NCBI RefSeq assembly: GCF_022695515.1
Contig: NZ_JALDPT010000023.1
Span: 23,254-87,253, forward strand
Direction: 5' to 3'
Length of the DNA stretch: 64,000 nt
Source of the DNA: Phenylobacterium aquaticum
GTDB taxonomy: Bacteria > Pseudomonadota > Alphaproteobacteria > Caulobacterales > Caulobacteraceae
Part shown: positions 1-8,417 of the stretch, piece by piece
Layout: each line of letters begins with the position of its first letter
Position numbering within the stretch: the stretch's first letter is position 1
The notes under the pieces: generated by a model
Databases searched by the model: none
Seen by the model: the letters and a program-made list of their open reading frames with translations, nothing else
What the model was told of the DNA's origin: nothing
Translations under genes and position numbers: made by a program

Positions 1-2
1 AG

Positions 3-131
3 CGCCAGGCGCGCGGCGAGAACGTGATCACCTCGCAGTTCGAAGAGGACCGTATGGCCTCCGAGGAAGCCGCCCAGGACATGCTGGCCGGCGGCGCGGG
101 TTCTCAGGAAGGCGACTACGGCGACGCCTAA
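3..131 (+). CDS. rplI: 50S ribosomal protein L9, C-terminal fragment
   Basis: The last 42 codons of a gene that starts left of the window. The peptide (ARGENVITSQFEEDR, then a short acidic, Gly-rich tail ending EGDYGDA) matches my memory of the C-terminal end of alphaproteobacterial L9, which binds 23S rRNA near the L1 stalk. The position a few kb upstream of dnaB agrees with the usual rpsF-rpsR-rplI-dnaB order. A strong terminator follows at 164-197, so this is the end of the ribosomal operon. The identification rests on a short fragment plus context. Confidence 0.85.
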   Translation, partial: RQARGENVITSQFEEDRMASEEAAQDMLAGGAGSQEGDYGDA

Positions 132-163
132 ACGGCGCCGAGGTTCAACCTCCGACCTACAAG

Positions 164-197
164 GCGGCGCGGAACACCTGTTCCGCGCCGCTTTTTT
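164..197 (+). terminator. Intrinsic terminator after rplI
   Basis: A perfect 11-bp stem (164-174 with 181-191), a 6-nt loop and a run of six T at 192-197. This is a textbook Rho-independent terminator 32 bp after the rplI stop codon. Confidence 0.93.
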
Positions 198-324
198 GTG
201 CGCTTTCGGCCGCAAGCGTTGCAAAAATGTCATTTGATGCGGCGCCAACACCCCCTAGCTAAGCGTCACTGGGCCGGATCAAAACCAGGGCGACCCCATC
301 GCCCGGGCCTTAGGGGATAAGAAA

Positions 325-2733
325 ATGACCTATCGCACTCTTCTGTTCGCGGCGGCCTCCGTCGCCACCCTCTGGACCAGCGGCGCCGTCGCCGCCCCTG
401 CCGCCAAGCCGGCGGTCGAGGTTGACGAGCTGGTCGTCACCGGCACCCGCACGGTCGGCCGCTCGCGGCTTGAGACCCTGGCCCCGGTCGACGTCGTCTC
501 GGCCCAGGCCCTGCAGCAACGCGGCACCACGGAACTGGCCACGGCGCTCGCCACCTCCATCCCGTCCATCAACTTCCCGCGCCCGTCCAACACTGACGGC
601 ACCGACGCGGTCCGTCCGGCCACCCTGCGCGGCCAGGGCCCCGACCAGACCCTGGTGCTGGTGAACGGCACGCGCCGCCACGCCACGGCCCTGGTCAACA
701 CCAACGGCTCGGTGGGCCGCGGTTCGGCCGCCGTCGACCTGAACGCCATCCCGTCCACCGCCATCGACCGCATCGAAGTGCTGCGTGACGGCGCCTCGGC
801 CCAGTACGGTTCCGACGCCATCGCCGGCGTGATCAACCTGCGCCTGCGCGAAGCCGATCACGGCGGCGGCCTGTCGGTCACCAGCGGCGAGTACATGACC
901 CGCCTGCACGGCTTCTACGGCCGCAAGGAGAACGTCACCGACGGCCAGACCACGACGGTCTCCGGCTGGCAGGGCCTGAGCCTGCTGGGCGACGGCTTCC
1001 TGACGCTGTCGGCGGAATACCGCACCCGCGACCACACCAACCGCTCGGACATCGACCCGCGCTTCGGCAAGGTCACCTCGCGGTTCGGCGACGCCGACGT
1101 GGACGACCTGTCCTTCTACGCCAACGCCGGCAAGCCGCTGAACGACACCTGGGACGCCTATGGCTGGTACGGCTATCAGAAGCGCGACGCGTCTTCGGCC
1201 GCCACCTACCGGACCCCGACCGACGCCACCCAGAACATCATCTCGGTCTATCCCGACGGCTATCTGCCGCTGATCAAGACCAAGACCGAGGACAACAGCG
1301 CCGGCATCGGCCTGAAGGGCGAGCTCGGCGGCTTCAAGACCGACGTCAACCTCGTCTATGGCAAGAACCAGATCGACTTCAACGTCGACCACACCCTGAA
1401 CCCCTCGCTGGGTCCGACCTCGCCGCATTCGTTCTACGCCGGCGAGCTGACCTATGATCAGCTGGTGTTCGGCTCGGACTTCAGCCGCGAATTCGACGTC
1501 GGCCTGGTCAAGCCGCTGAACGTCGCCTTCGGCCTCGAAGCCCGCAAGGAGACCTACAAGATCGGCGCCGGCGAGCCCGGCTCCTATATCCGCGGCCCCT
1601 TCACCACCCTGGCCCTGGGCTCGCGCGGCTTCACCGGCTTCACGCCGTCCAACGTGATCGATAAGGATCGCAGCGCGGTCGGCGTCTATCTGGATGTCGA
1701 AGGCAATCTGACCGAGAAGCTCTCGGCCTCGGCGGCCGTCCGCTACGAGGACTATTCGGACTTCGGGAACAACACGACCGGCAAGATCTCCGGCCGTTAC
1801 GACTTCACCCCGGCCTTTGCGGTCCGCGGTTCGGTCTCGACCGGCTTCCGCGCCCCGGCCCTGCAGCAGCAGTATTACACCTCCACCTCGATCCTCTATA
1901 TCAACGGCGTCCCGTTCGAGACCGGCACCTATCCGTCGGTCAGCCCGGTGGGCAAGGCGCTGGGCGGCAAGGCCCTGCAGCCGGAAACCTCCGACAACTA
2001 CGCCCTGGGCTTCGTGTTCCGGAAGGGCGCGTTCGAGCTGACGGTCGACGGCTATGAGATCAAGGTGAAGGACCGGATCGTCCTGTCCGAAACCCTGACC
2101 GGCAGCGCCACGGCGGCCGTGGGCACCAACGCCCGCACCATCTATGACCTGCTGTCGCCCTATGGCGCGTCGGCGGCCCGCTTCTTCATCAACGGCGTCG
2201 ATACCGACACCGTCGGCGTGGACATCGTGGCCCACTACCGCATCCAGGACGAACAGGCCGGCACCTTCGACCTGACCGCCGCCGGCAACATCAACAACCT
2301 GGATGTGACCAAGACCCCGACGACGGCCGCCACCATCCTGCCCACCCCGGTCTCGCTGTTCGCGCGTCAGGCCGTGCTGCGGTTCGAGAAGGGCGCCCCG
2401 CGCCAGAAGCTGACCCTGCAGGGCGACTGGAGCCGTGAGGCCTGGGGCGCCACGGTGCGGTCGACCTTCTATGGCGACGTCCTGGCCCCCGGCACCCTGG
2501 CCGACGGCAGCGCCGACTACCACACCGGCGTGCGCGGTCTGGTGGACGTGGAAGCCCGCTACACCTTCCCGATCGGGGTGACCGCCTCGATCGGCGCCGA
2601 CAACCTGTTCGACACCTATGCGAACCAGGTGATCCCGGCGCTGGATACGACGGGCGCCGCGCCCTACTCGTCCTTCACGCCCTTCGGCTTCGGCGGCCGC
2701 TATGTCTACGGCCGCCTGAGCTACAAGTGGTAA
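325..2733 (+). CDS. TonB-dependent outer-membrane receptor
   Basis: An 802-aa outer-membrane receptor. Residues 1-23 form a signal peptide ending in Ala-Val-Ala. A TonB-box-like segment (VDELVVTGTR) follows at about 33-42. A plug domain carries the conserved VLRDGASAQYGSDAIAGVINL stretch near residues 150-170, and a long beta-barrel ends in aromatic Trp, as expected for BAM-dependent assembly. Such receptors import siderophores, cobalamin, sugars or other scarce ligands using the proton motive force through TonB-ExbBD. The ligand cannot be told from sequence. A purine-rich Shine-Dalgarno (GGGGATAAG) precedes the ATG. Terminators on both sides (164-197, 2779-2810) make it a single-gene transcription unit. 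No regulator is adjacent. Confidence 0.93.
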   Translation: MTYRTLLFAAASVATLWTSGAVAAPAAKPAVEVDELVVTGTRTVGRSRLETLAPVDVVSAQALQQRGTTELATALATSIPSINFPRPSNTDGTDAVRPATLRGQGPDQTLVLVNGTRRHATALVNTNGSVGRGSAAVDLNAIPSTAIDRIEVLRDGASAQYGSDAIAGVINLRLREADHGGGLSVTSGEYMTRLHGFYGRKENVTDGQTTTVSGWQGLSLLGDGFLTLSAEYRTRDHTNRSDIDPRFGKVTSRFGDADVDDLSFYANAGKPLNDTWDAYGWYGYQKRDASSAATYRTPTDATQNIISVYPDGYLPLIKTKTEDNSAGIGLKGELGGFKTDVNLVYGKNQIDFNVDHTLNPSLGPTSPHSFYAGELTYDQLVFGSDFSREFDVGLVKPLNVAFGLEARKETYKIGAGEPGSYIRGPFTTLALGSRGFTGFTPSNVIDKDRSAVGVYLDVEGNLTEKLSASAAVRYEDYSDFGNNTTGKISGRYDFTPAFAVRGSVSTGFRAPALQQQYYTSTSILYINGVPFETGTYPSVSPVGKALGGKALQPETSDNYALGFVFRKGAFELTVDGYEIKVKDRIVLSETLTGSATAAVGTNARTIYDLLSPYGASAARFFINGVDTDTVGVDIVAHYRIQDEQAGTFDLTAAGNINNLDVTKTPTTAATILPTPVSLFARQAVLRFEKGAPRQKLTLQGDWSREAWGATVRSTFYGDVLAPGTLADGSADYHTGVRGLVDVEARYTFPIGVTASIGADNLFDTYANQVIPALDTTGAAPYSSFTPFGFGGRYVYGRLSYKW

Positions 2734-2778
2734 GACCCACCAGGTCCTGAGCGGTCCCACCCGCTCTAGACACGGGAC

Positions 2779-2810
2779 GCGCGGAGCTTCGGCTCCGCGC
2801 CGTTTTCGTT
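2779..2810 (+). terminator. Intrinsic terminator after the TonB receptor
   Basis: A perfect 9-bp stem (2779-2787 with 2792-2800) closed by a stable TTCG tetraloop and followed by a T-rich tract at 2802-2810. It lies 46 bp past the receptor stop codon. Confidence 0.9.
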
Positions 2811-2968
2811 TCCGGCGTCCGGTTTTGACGTAAGCACAGGCCAGACTCACGGCATCGGAGGTCCCGGCCGCGCCGCCCGGCCGACGTTCTCCACAGGGAG
2901 GCTCAATAACTGTGTGCGGACGTCTCGTCGCAGTGCCGACGGGGCGAGCGTTAAGATATCGGTAACCC

Positions 2969-4456
2969 ATGGCTCTGGTCCCCGCTCTCGATCTTCGACC
3001 CGCTCACAACGACACGGGCATCCCCCACGCCCCCGCCAATATCGAGGCCGAACAGGCCCTCTTGGGCGCGGTGCTGTACGACAACGCCGCCTTCGAACGC
3101 CTGGGCGACTTCCTGCAGGCGCGGCACTTCTACGAACCCTTCCACCAGCGCCTGTTCCAGGCGATCGAGACCCATGTCCGCAAGGGTCAGCTGGCTGAGC
3201 CGATCCTGCTGGCCGACCAGTTCAGCCGCGATCCGGCCTTCGAGGAACTGGGCGGTGTCCGCTATCTGGCCGACCTGGTCGACCGCGCCCCGCCGGCCTC
3301 GAACGCCGCGGACTATTCGCGGGTCATCTATGACCTGGCGCTCAAGCGCGACCTGATCCGCATTGGCGGCGACATTGCCGCCACCGCCCAGGCGCCCGAC
3401 GAGGAACGCTCGGCCCGCGACCAGATCGAGGCGGCCGAGCAGCAGCTCTACACCCTCGCCGAGACCGGCGGCACGTCCCAGGGCTTCGTGTCCTTCGCCG
3501 AGGCCCTGCACGGCGCCGTGACCATGGCCGCCGAGGCCCACAGCCGCGAGGGCGGCCTGGCGGGCATCTCGACCGGCCTGATCGACCTCGACCAGAAGAT
3601 CGGCGGCCTGCACAAATCCGACCTTTTGATCCTCGCCGCCCGCCCCTCGATGGGGAAGACGTCGCTGGCCTGTAACATCGCCTTCGACATCGCCCGGCAC
3701 TATGCCTGGGAGCCGCAGCCCGACGGGACCAAGAAGACCGTGTCCGGCGGGGTGGTGGCCTTCTTCTCGCTGGAAATGTCGGCCGAGCAGCTGGCCATGC
3801 GTCTCTTGGCCGAAGTCTCCGGCGTGTCGGGCGACCGCCTGCGCAAGGGCGAGATCGACGCCGTCGAGTTCGGCAAGCTGCGCGACGCCGCCCTCGAGAT
3901 CCAGGAGGCGCCGATCTATATCGACGCCACCGGCGGCATCACCCTGGCCAAGCTCACCGCCCGGGCCCGGCGGCTGAAGCGCCTGCACGGCCTGGACGCG
4001 ATCTTCGTCGACTATCTCCAGCTGGTCACCGGCGGCGACGGCAAGAGCGACAATCGGGTTCAGGAAGTCAGCATGATCACCCAGGGACTCAAAGCCCTGG
4101 CCAAGGAACTTGCGGTGCCGGTGATCGCGCTGTCCCAGCTCTCCCGCCAGGTGGAGAACCGCGAAGACAAGCGGCCGCAGCTGTCCGACCTTCGCGAGTC
4201 CGGCTCGATCGAACAGGACGCCGACATGGTCATGTTCATCTACCGCGAGGAATACTATCTCAGCCGGGCTGAGCCGCGCGAGGGCACGCCGGAGCACCTG
4301 ACCTGGCAGGAGCAGATGGACCAGGTGGCGGGCGTCGCCGACGTGATCATCGGCAAGCAGCGTCACGGTCCGATCGGCACCGTGCGGCTGTCCTTCAACT
4401 CCGACCTGACCAAGTTCGGCAACCTGGCCCGCGATAGCCGCTACGAACAGCGGTAG
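2969..4456 (+). CDS. dnaB: Replicative DNA helicase DnaB
   Basis: A 495-aa hexameric helicase that unwinds the fork ahead of DNA polymerase III and recruits primase. The N-terminal DnaB domain (about 20-125: NIEAEQALLGAVLYDN, HQRLFQAI) precedes a RecA-like core with Walker A RPSMGKTS at about 225-232. Further conserved blocks are FSLEMSAEQLAMRL, the Walker B segment IFVDYLQL, and the ALSQLSRQVENREDKRPQLSDLRESGSIEQDAD motif region, split here by name only. A C-terminal arginine-finger region (GKQRHGPIGTVRLSF) completes the core. The length is normal. It is followed by alr 42 bp downstream, a common alphaproteobacterial pairing. No intein is present. Confidence 0.98.
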   Translation: MALVPALDLRPAHNDTGIPHAPANIEAEQALLGAVLYDNAAFERLGDFLQARHFYEPFHQRLFQAIETHVRKGQLAEPILLADQFSRDPAFEELGGVRYLADLVDRAPPASNAADYSRVIYDLALKRDLIRIGGDIAATAQAPDEERSARDQIEAAEQQLYTLAETGGTSQGFVSFAEALHGAVTMAAEAHSREGGLAGISTGLIDLDQKIGGLHKSDLLILAARPSMGKTSLACNIAFDIARHYAWEPQPDGTKKTVSGGVVAFFSLEMSAEQLAMRLLAEVSGVSGDRLRKGEIDAVEFGKLRDAALEIQEAPIYIDATGGITLAKLTARARRLKRLHGLDAIFVDYLQLVTGGDGKSDNRVQEVSMITQGLKALAKELAVPVIALSQLSRQVENREDKRPQLSDLRESGSIEQDADMVMFIYREEYYLSRAEPREGTPEHLTWQEQMDQVAGVADVIIGKQRHGPIGTVRLSFNSDLTKFGNLARDSRYEQR

Positions 4457-4498
4457 CGGACTTACGCCAAGCTCCACGACGCGCTAACAGAGCCGGCG

Positions 4499-5596
4499 AT
4501 GGCCCTCCCCTCTTCCGCGCGTCTGACGATCGACCTCGACGCGCTCGCGCACAATTACGCCGTGCTGGGCGCCCAGGCCGCCGGCGCCGAGGTCGCTCCG
4601 GTGTTGAAGGGCGACGCCTATGGCCTGGGCGCGCCCCAGGTCGGGTGCCGGCTGTGGGCCGAGGGCGCGCGGCGGTTCTTCGTGGCCCGGCTGAGCGAGG
4701 GCGAGGCCCTGCGCGCCGCCCTGGGGCCGCAGCGGCCCTGCGTGATCCATGTGCTGGACGGCATGCCGGCCGGCACCGGCGAGCGGATCGCCGCCGCCGA
4801 CCTGACCCCGGTGCTGACCAGCCTGCCGCAGATCGAGTCCGCCGCCGTCTTCGCCGCCCAATCCGGGCGGGACCTGAATGTCGGCCTGCATATCGACACC
4901 GGCATGAACCGCCAGGGCCTGACCCCGACCGACGCCCGTGCGCTGGCCCAGTCGCCGGACCGACTACGCGGCCTGGAGGTCGAGCTGGTGATGAGCCACC
5001 TGGGCTCGGCGACCGAACCGCAATCGCCCCGCAACCGCGCCCAGCTTGAGACCTTCGCCCCGCTGCGGGCCCTATTCCCCGGCGCGCGGGCCAGCCTGGC
5101 GGCCTCCGGCGGGGTGTTCCTGGGCCCTGACTACCGGTTCGACATCGTGAGGCCGGGGGTCAGCCTCTATGGCGGCGGGCCGTTCGAACGGCCGCATCCC
5201 GACCTGAAGCCGGTGGCGATCTTCGAAGCGCCGATCCTGGACATCCGCACCATCGCGCCGGGCGAGATGCTGGGCTATGGCGGCAGCGTGGTGATCCAGC
5301 GCCCGACACGGGTGGCGATGGTGGCGGCGGGCTATGCCGACGGCCTGATCCGGGCCGGGAAATCCGGCGGGGCCGGCTGGTTCGCCGGCGCGGCGCGGCC
5401 GTTCCTGATCATCAATATGGACCTGATCGCCATGGAGATCGGCGACGCCCCGGCGGCGCCCGGCCAGATGGTCGAGCTGATGGGGGCCAACGCCCTGATC
5501 GACGACCTGGCCGAGGCGGCGGGCACGGTGGCCCACGAATGCTTGGTGCGGCTGAGCGAGCGGGCCGAACGGATCTATTTGGGCGAGGCGGTCTGA
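4499..5596 (+). CDS. alr: Alanine racemase
   Basis: A 365-aa PLP enzyme interconverting L- and D-alanine for peptidoglycan. The PLP lysine is Lys37 in VLKGDAYGLG. The second catalytic base is Tyr260 in GEMLGYGGSV. DTGMNRQGL and the C-terminal LMGANALIDD region are also typical. Usual PLP-lysine contexts read VKANAYGHG, so the GDAYGLG variant is mildly unusual but keeps the key residues. It lies 42 bp after dnaB and is probably cotranscribed. Its last 22 bp overlap the convergent gene on the minus strand. Confidence 0.96.
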   Translation: MALPSSARLTIDLDALAHNYAVLGAQAAGAEVAPVLKGDAYGLGAPQVGCRLWAEGARRFFVARLSEGEALRAALGPQRPCVIHVLDGMPAGTGERIAAADLTPVLTSLPQIESAAVFAAQSGRDLNVGLHIDTGMNRQGLTPTDARALAQSPDRLRGLEVELVMSHLGSATEPQSPRNRAQLETFAPLRALFPGARASLAASGGVFLGPDYRFDIVRPGVSLYGGGPFERPHPDLKPVAIFEAPILDIRTIAPGEMLGYGGSVVIQRPTRVAMVAAGYADGLIRAGKSGGAGWFAGAARPFLIINMDLIAMEIGDAPAAPGQMVELMGANALIDDLAEAAGTVAHECLVRLSERAERIYLGEAV

Positions 5597-6300
5597 GCCG
5601 CCGCGGCCTCCAGCTTGGCCAGGCCGACGGCGTCGGCGGCGGACTTGATGTCTGTGAGCTCCATCCCCTCGCCCTCGACGTGGATCATGAACCGCTCGGC
5701 GACTAGGACGGAATATTCGCCCTTGCCCGTGGCGGGATCCCAGCTCTCGGCGGTCATACGGCCGTCGACCTTGCCGACCTTTTCGATGCGCCCGTCGGTG
5801 CGCGGGGCGCTCTCGACATTGAAGGCGCCGGCGAGCGCAGCAAGCGCGCCGGCCGCGCCGAGGTCGGACACCGACAGATCCAGCGCCCCGGTCTTGCCCG
5901 CGTAGTGCGCACGGACGGTGGGGCCGGAAATGTCATTGTCCTCCTCGGACTCCACCGTGATCCGGCCGCGGGCCAGGCCCACCGCGGAGGCCGGCAGATA
6001 GGCCTTCAGCGCATCGGCCGACAGGGTCTTCACCTGGCCCTGCTTGGACTTCATGGCCTTGGCGGCGGCGTCGAGGCTGGCGGTCGCGGCCTGGAGCTTC
6101 TCAAGATCGACCGACTGCCCCCCGCGCAGCTTGGGTCCGCTGCTTTCGGCGGGCGGCGCCGCGGCGTGCCGTCCGGCCAGCACCATGGCCCCCAGGAGGC
6201 CGATCACCACCAGGCCGCCGCCGAGGGTCCACATCCGGCGCGGTCCGGTCAGCAGGCCGCGCCATACCGTCGCGGGCGGCGTGCGATCATCCTCACTCAT
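5575..6300 (-). CDS. Single-span membrane protein of unknown function
   Basis: A 241-aa protein (start chosen at MSEDDRTPP; an in-frame ATG 19 codons upstream exists). It has a cytoplasmic N-terminus of about 25 residues, one transmembrane helix (about 25-42: LGGGLVVIGLLGAMVLAG), then an Ala-rich, probably helical segment (LEKLQAATASLDAAAKAMKSKQGQVKTL). A soluble C-terminal part follows, with a beta-rich look (AHYAGKTGALDLSVSDLG, SVLVAERFMIHVEGEGM). I recognise no family. It is encoded convergently with alr and diverges from radA with 126 bp between. The phrase ILVAERFMIHVEG near the end may be a ligand- or lipid-binding sheet, but this is a guess. Confidence 0.7.
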   Translation of the reverse strand: MSEDDRTPPATVWRGLLTGPRRMWTLGGGLVVIGLLGAMVLAGRHAAAPPAESSGPKLRGGQSVDLEKLQAATASLDAAAKAMKSKQGQVKTLSADALKAYLPASAVGLARGRITVESEEDNDISGPTVRAHYAGKTGALDLSVSDLGAAGALAALAGAFNVESAPRTDGRIEKVGKVDGRMTAESWDPATGKGEYSVLVAERFMIHVEGEGMELTDIKSAADAVGLAKLEAAAAQTASPK

Positions 6301-6364
6301 GGCGTCCCCAACTTGAAAGCGCAGCCCGGCGGCCCCAATTGGCGCAAGCCTAAACAAACGCGTG

Positions 6365-6425
6365 GAGTCGGGAAACCGGCGCGCAATAGAGGGTAAGCTC
6401 GCCGCTTATCCGAATCAGGAGACTC
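6365..6425 (+). promoter_or_regulatory. Cluster of three GANTC sites upstream of radA
   Basis: GANTC occurs at 6365-6369 (gagtc), 6412-6416 (gaatc) and 6421-6425 (gactc), the last ending one base before the radA ATG. GANTC is the target of the cell-cycle methylase CcrM in Caulobacterales, and GcrA reads its methylation state at promoters. The sites are seen directly; a regulatory role is inference. Confidence 0.4.
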
Positions 6426-6426
6426 C

Positions 6427-7791
6427 ATGGCCCGCGACGGCGCCGTCTATGTCTGTCAGACCTGCGGGGCCACCCAGTCGAAGTGGGCGGGCCAGTGCCC
6501 GGCCTGCAGCGCCTGGAACAGCCTGGTGGAAGAGGTGCAGAGCCGGCCGCCGGGGGCGTTGGCCCCCTCGAAAAGCGCGCGGGGCCGCGGGCTGGATTTC
6601 CGGGGTCTGGCCGAGGCGACGCCGGCCCCGCCCCGCATCATCACCGGCGTGGACGAGTTCGACCGGGTCTGTGGCGGCGGCGTGGTGCCGGGCTCGGCGA
6701 TCCTGCTGGGCGGCGACCCCGGCGTGGGCAAGTCGACCCTGCTTTTGCAGGTGATGGCCTTCGCGGCCCGCCGCGGCGTGCGCTGCGCCTATATCTCCGG
6801 CGAGGAGGCGGTGGACCAGGTCCGCAGCCGGGCGCAACGCATGGGCCTGGCCGACGCGCCGGTCGCGCTCGCCGCCGAGACCTCGCTGCGCGAGATCCTC
6901 GACGGGCTGAAGCGCGACAAGTTCGACCTGGTGGTGATCGATTCCATCCAGACCATGTGGAGCGACGTCCACGAGGCAGGCCCTGGCACGGTGACCCAGG
7001 TCCGGGCGGCCGCGACCGAACTGACGCGGCTCGCCAAGAAGCAGGGCGTGGCGGTCATCCTGGTCGGCCACGTCACCAAGGAAGGCACGATCGCCGGGCC
7101 GCGGGTGATCGAGCATATCGTCGACGCGGTGCTCGCCTTCGAGGGCGAGCGCGGCTACCCGTTCCGCATCCTGCGCGGAGCCAAGAACCGGTTCGGGGCC
7201 ACCGACGAGATCGGGGTCTTCGAGATGGGCGACGCCGGCCTGGCGGAGGTGAAGAACCCCTCGGCCCTGTTCCTCGACACCTCGGGCGAGCGGGCGGCGG
7301 GCGCGGCGGTGTTCGCCGGCATCGAGGGCTCGCGGCCCGTGCTGGTGGAGTTCCAGGCGCTGGTGGCGCCGTCCGCCTATGGCACGCCGCGGCGCGCGGT
7401 CGTGGGCTGGGATTCCGGGCGCCTGGCCATGGTGCTGGCGGTGCTGGAGACGCGCTGCGGCCTGGGGCTCGGCAATCGCGACGTCTATCTGAACGTGGCC
7501 GGGGGCCTGCGGATCAGTGAGCCGGCGGCGGACCTGGCGGCGGCGGCGGCGCTCGCCTCGTCGGCCCTGGACGTCGCCCTGCCCCAGGATTGCGTGGTGT
7601 TCGGCGAACTCAGCCTGGCGGGCGACGTGCGTCCGGTCAGCCGGATGGAGTCGCGACTCAAAGAGGCCGCGAAGCTGGGGTTCAACCGGGCCCTGGCCCC
7701 GGCCGGCACGGACGGCGGACCGCTGAAGGCGATCGGCGTGGCGCGGCTGGCCGACGCCATCCGGCGGATCGGCGAAAGCGATTGGACGTAA
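6427..7791 (+). CDS. radA: DNA repair protein RadA (Sms)
   Basis: A 454-aa RecA-like ATPase that drives branch migration of recombination intermediates. The N-terminal four-cysteine zinc finger is present (CQTCG at about 10-14, CPACSAW at about 27-33). Walker A is GGDPGVGKST (about 97-106), the RadA signature is KNRFGATDEIG, and the C-terminal domain is Lon-protease-like without the protease dyad (ASSALDVALPQDCVVFGELSLAGDVRPV). The length is typical. The cvpA gene starts 5 bp after the stop, so radA probably heads a radA-cvpA-purF unit. AGGAG sits close upstream of the ATG. Confidence 0.97.
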   Translation: MARDGAVYVCQTCGATQSKWAGQCPACSAWNSLVEEVQSRPPGALAPSKSARGRGLDFRGLAEATPAPPRIITGVDEFDRVCGGGVVPGSAILLGGDPGVGKSTLLLQVMAFAARRGVRCAYISGEEAVDQVRSRAQRMGLADAPVALAAETSLREILDGLKRDKFDLVVIDSIQTMWSDVHEAGPGTVTQVRAAATELTRLAKKQGVAVILVGHVTKEGTIAGPRVIEHIVDAVLAFEGERGYPFRILRGAKNRFGATDEIGVFEMGDAGLAEVKNPSALFLDTSGERAAGAAVFAGIEGSRPVLVEFQALVAPSAYGTPRRAVVGWDSGRLAMVLAVLETRCGLGLGNRDVYLNVAGGLRISEPAADLAAAAALASSALDVALPQDCVVFGELSLAGDVRPVSRMESRLKEAAKLGFNRALAPAGTDGGPLKAIGVARLADAIRRIGESDWT

Positions 7792-7796
7792 GGACG

Positions 7797-8417
7797 ATGC
7801 CCTATTTCGACATCATCGTGCTGTCGATCCTGTTGGCCTCGGCCGGGATCGGCTTCTACCAGGGCGCCGCCCACGAGATGGTGGCCGTGGTCTCGTTCCT
7901 GGCCGCCGCGATCGTCGCGGTCTATGGCCTGAGGTTCACCGGCCCGATCGGACGCAATCTGATCGATCCGGACTGGGCCGGCGCCGTGGCCGGCATGGTG
8001 GTGACCTTCGCGCTGGTCTATGGCGGCCTGCGGATCATCGGCGGCAGCCTGGCGCGCAAGATCCAGGACGCCCAGATCCTGGGCCTGATGGACCGCACCA
8101 TCGGCCTGGGCTTCGGCCTGATCCGCGCCTTCGTGCTGCTAGGGGCGTTCAACCTGGCCTTCACCGCCGCGACCCCGGCGGCCCTGATGCCCAAGTGGCT
8201 GACCAATGCGACCTTTTACCCCATGACCACGGCCGCCGGCGCGGCGCTCAGGGCCTTCGCGCCCAAGGGCTGGGACATGGCCGGCAAGCTCAAACCCGCC
8301 CTCACGAAAGCCGTCCGTGAAGGTTCTGCGAACAGCAAACGTGACTCCGGACACGGCGGGGGCTATGACGCCCGCGACCGCGGTGGAATCGACGATCTGG
8401 TGGAGAAATCCCGATGA
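7797..8417 (+). CDS. cvpA: CvpA family membrane protein
   Basis: A 206-aa inner-membrane protein with about four transmembrane helices in residues 5-150 and a charged C-terminal tail rich in Lys, Arg, Asp and Gly. CvpA homologues are required for colicin V export and affect envelope integrity; they classically sit directly before purF. Here the last four bases (ATGA) overlap the purF start, so the two genes are translationally coupled. The start was set at the ATG five bases after radA because the conserved PYFDIIVLSILLASAGIGFYQG segment begins there; the longer upstream reading frame is radA in another frame. Confidence 0.92.
   Translation: MPYFDIIVLSILLASAGIGFYQGAAHEMVAVVSFLAAAIVAVYGLRFTGPIGRNLIDPDWAGAVAGMVVTFALVYGGLRIIGGSLARKIQDAQILGLMDRTIGLGFGLIRAFVLLGAFNLAFTAATPAALMPKWLTNATFYPMTTAAGAALRAFAPKGWDMAGKLKPALTKAVREGSANSKRDSGHGGGYDARDRGGIDDLVEKSR

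Noticed and set aside
310..2970. Very long antisense open frame (886 codons) opposite the TonB receptor
   Set aside because: It mirrors the codon structure of the real gene in GC-rich DNA; product is low-complexity Gly/Arg/Val-rich with no family features.
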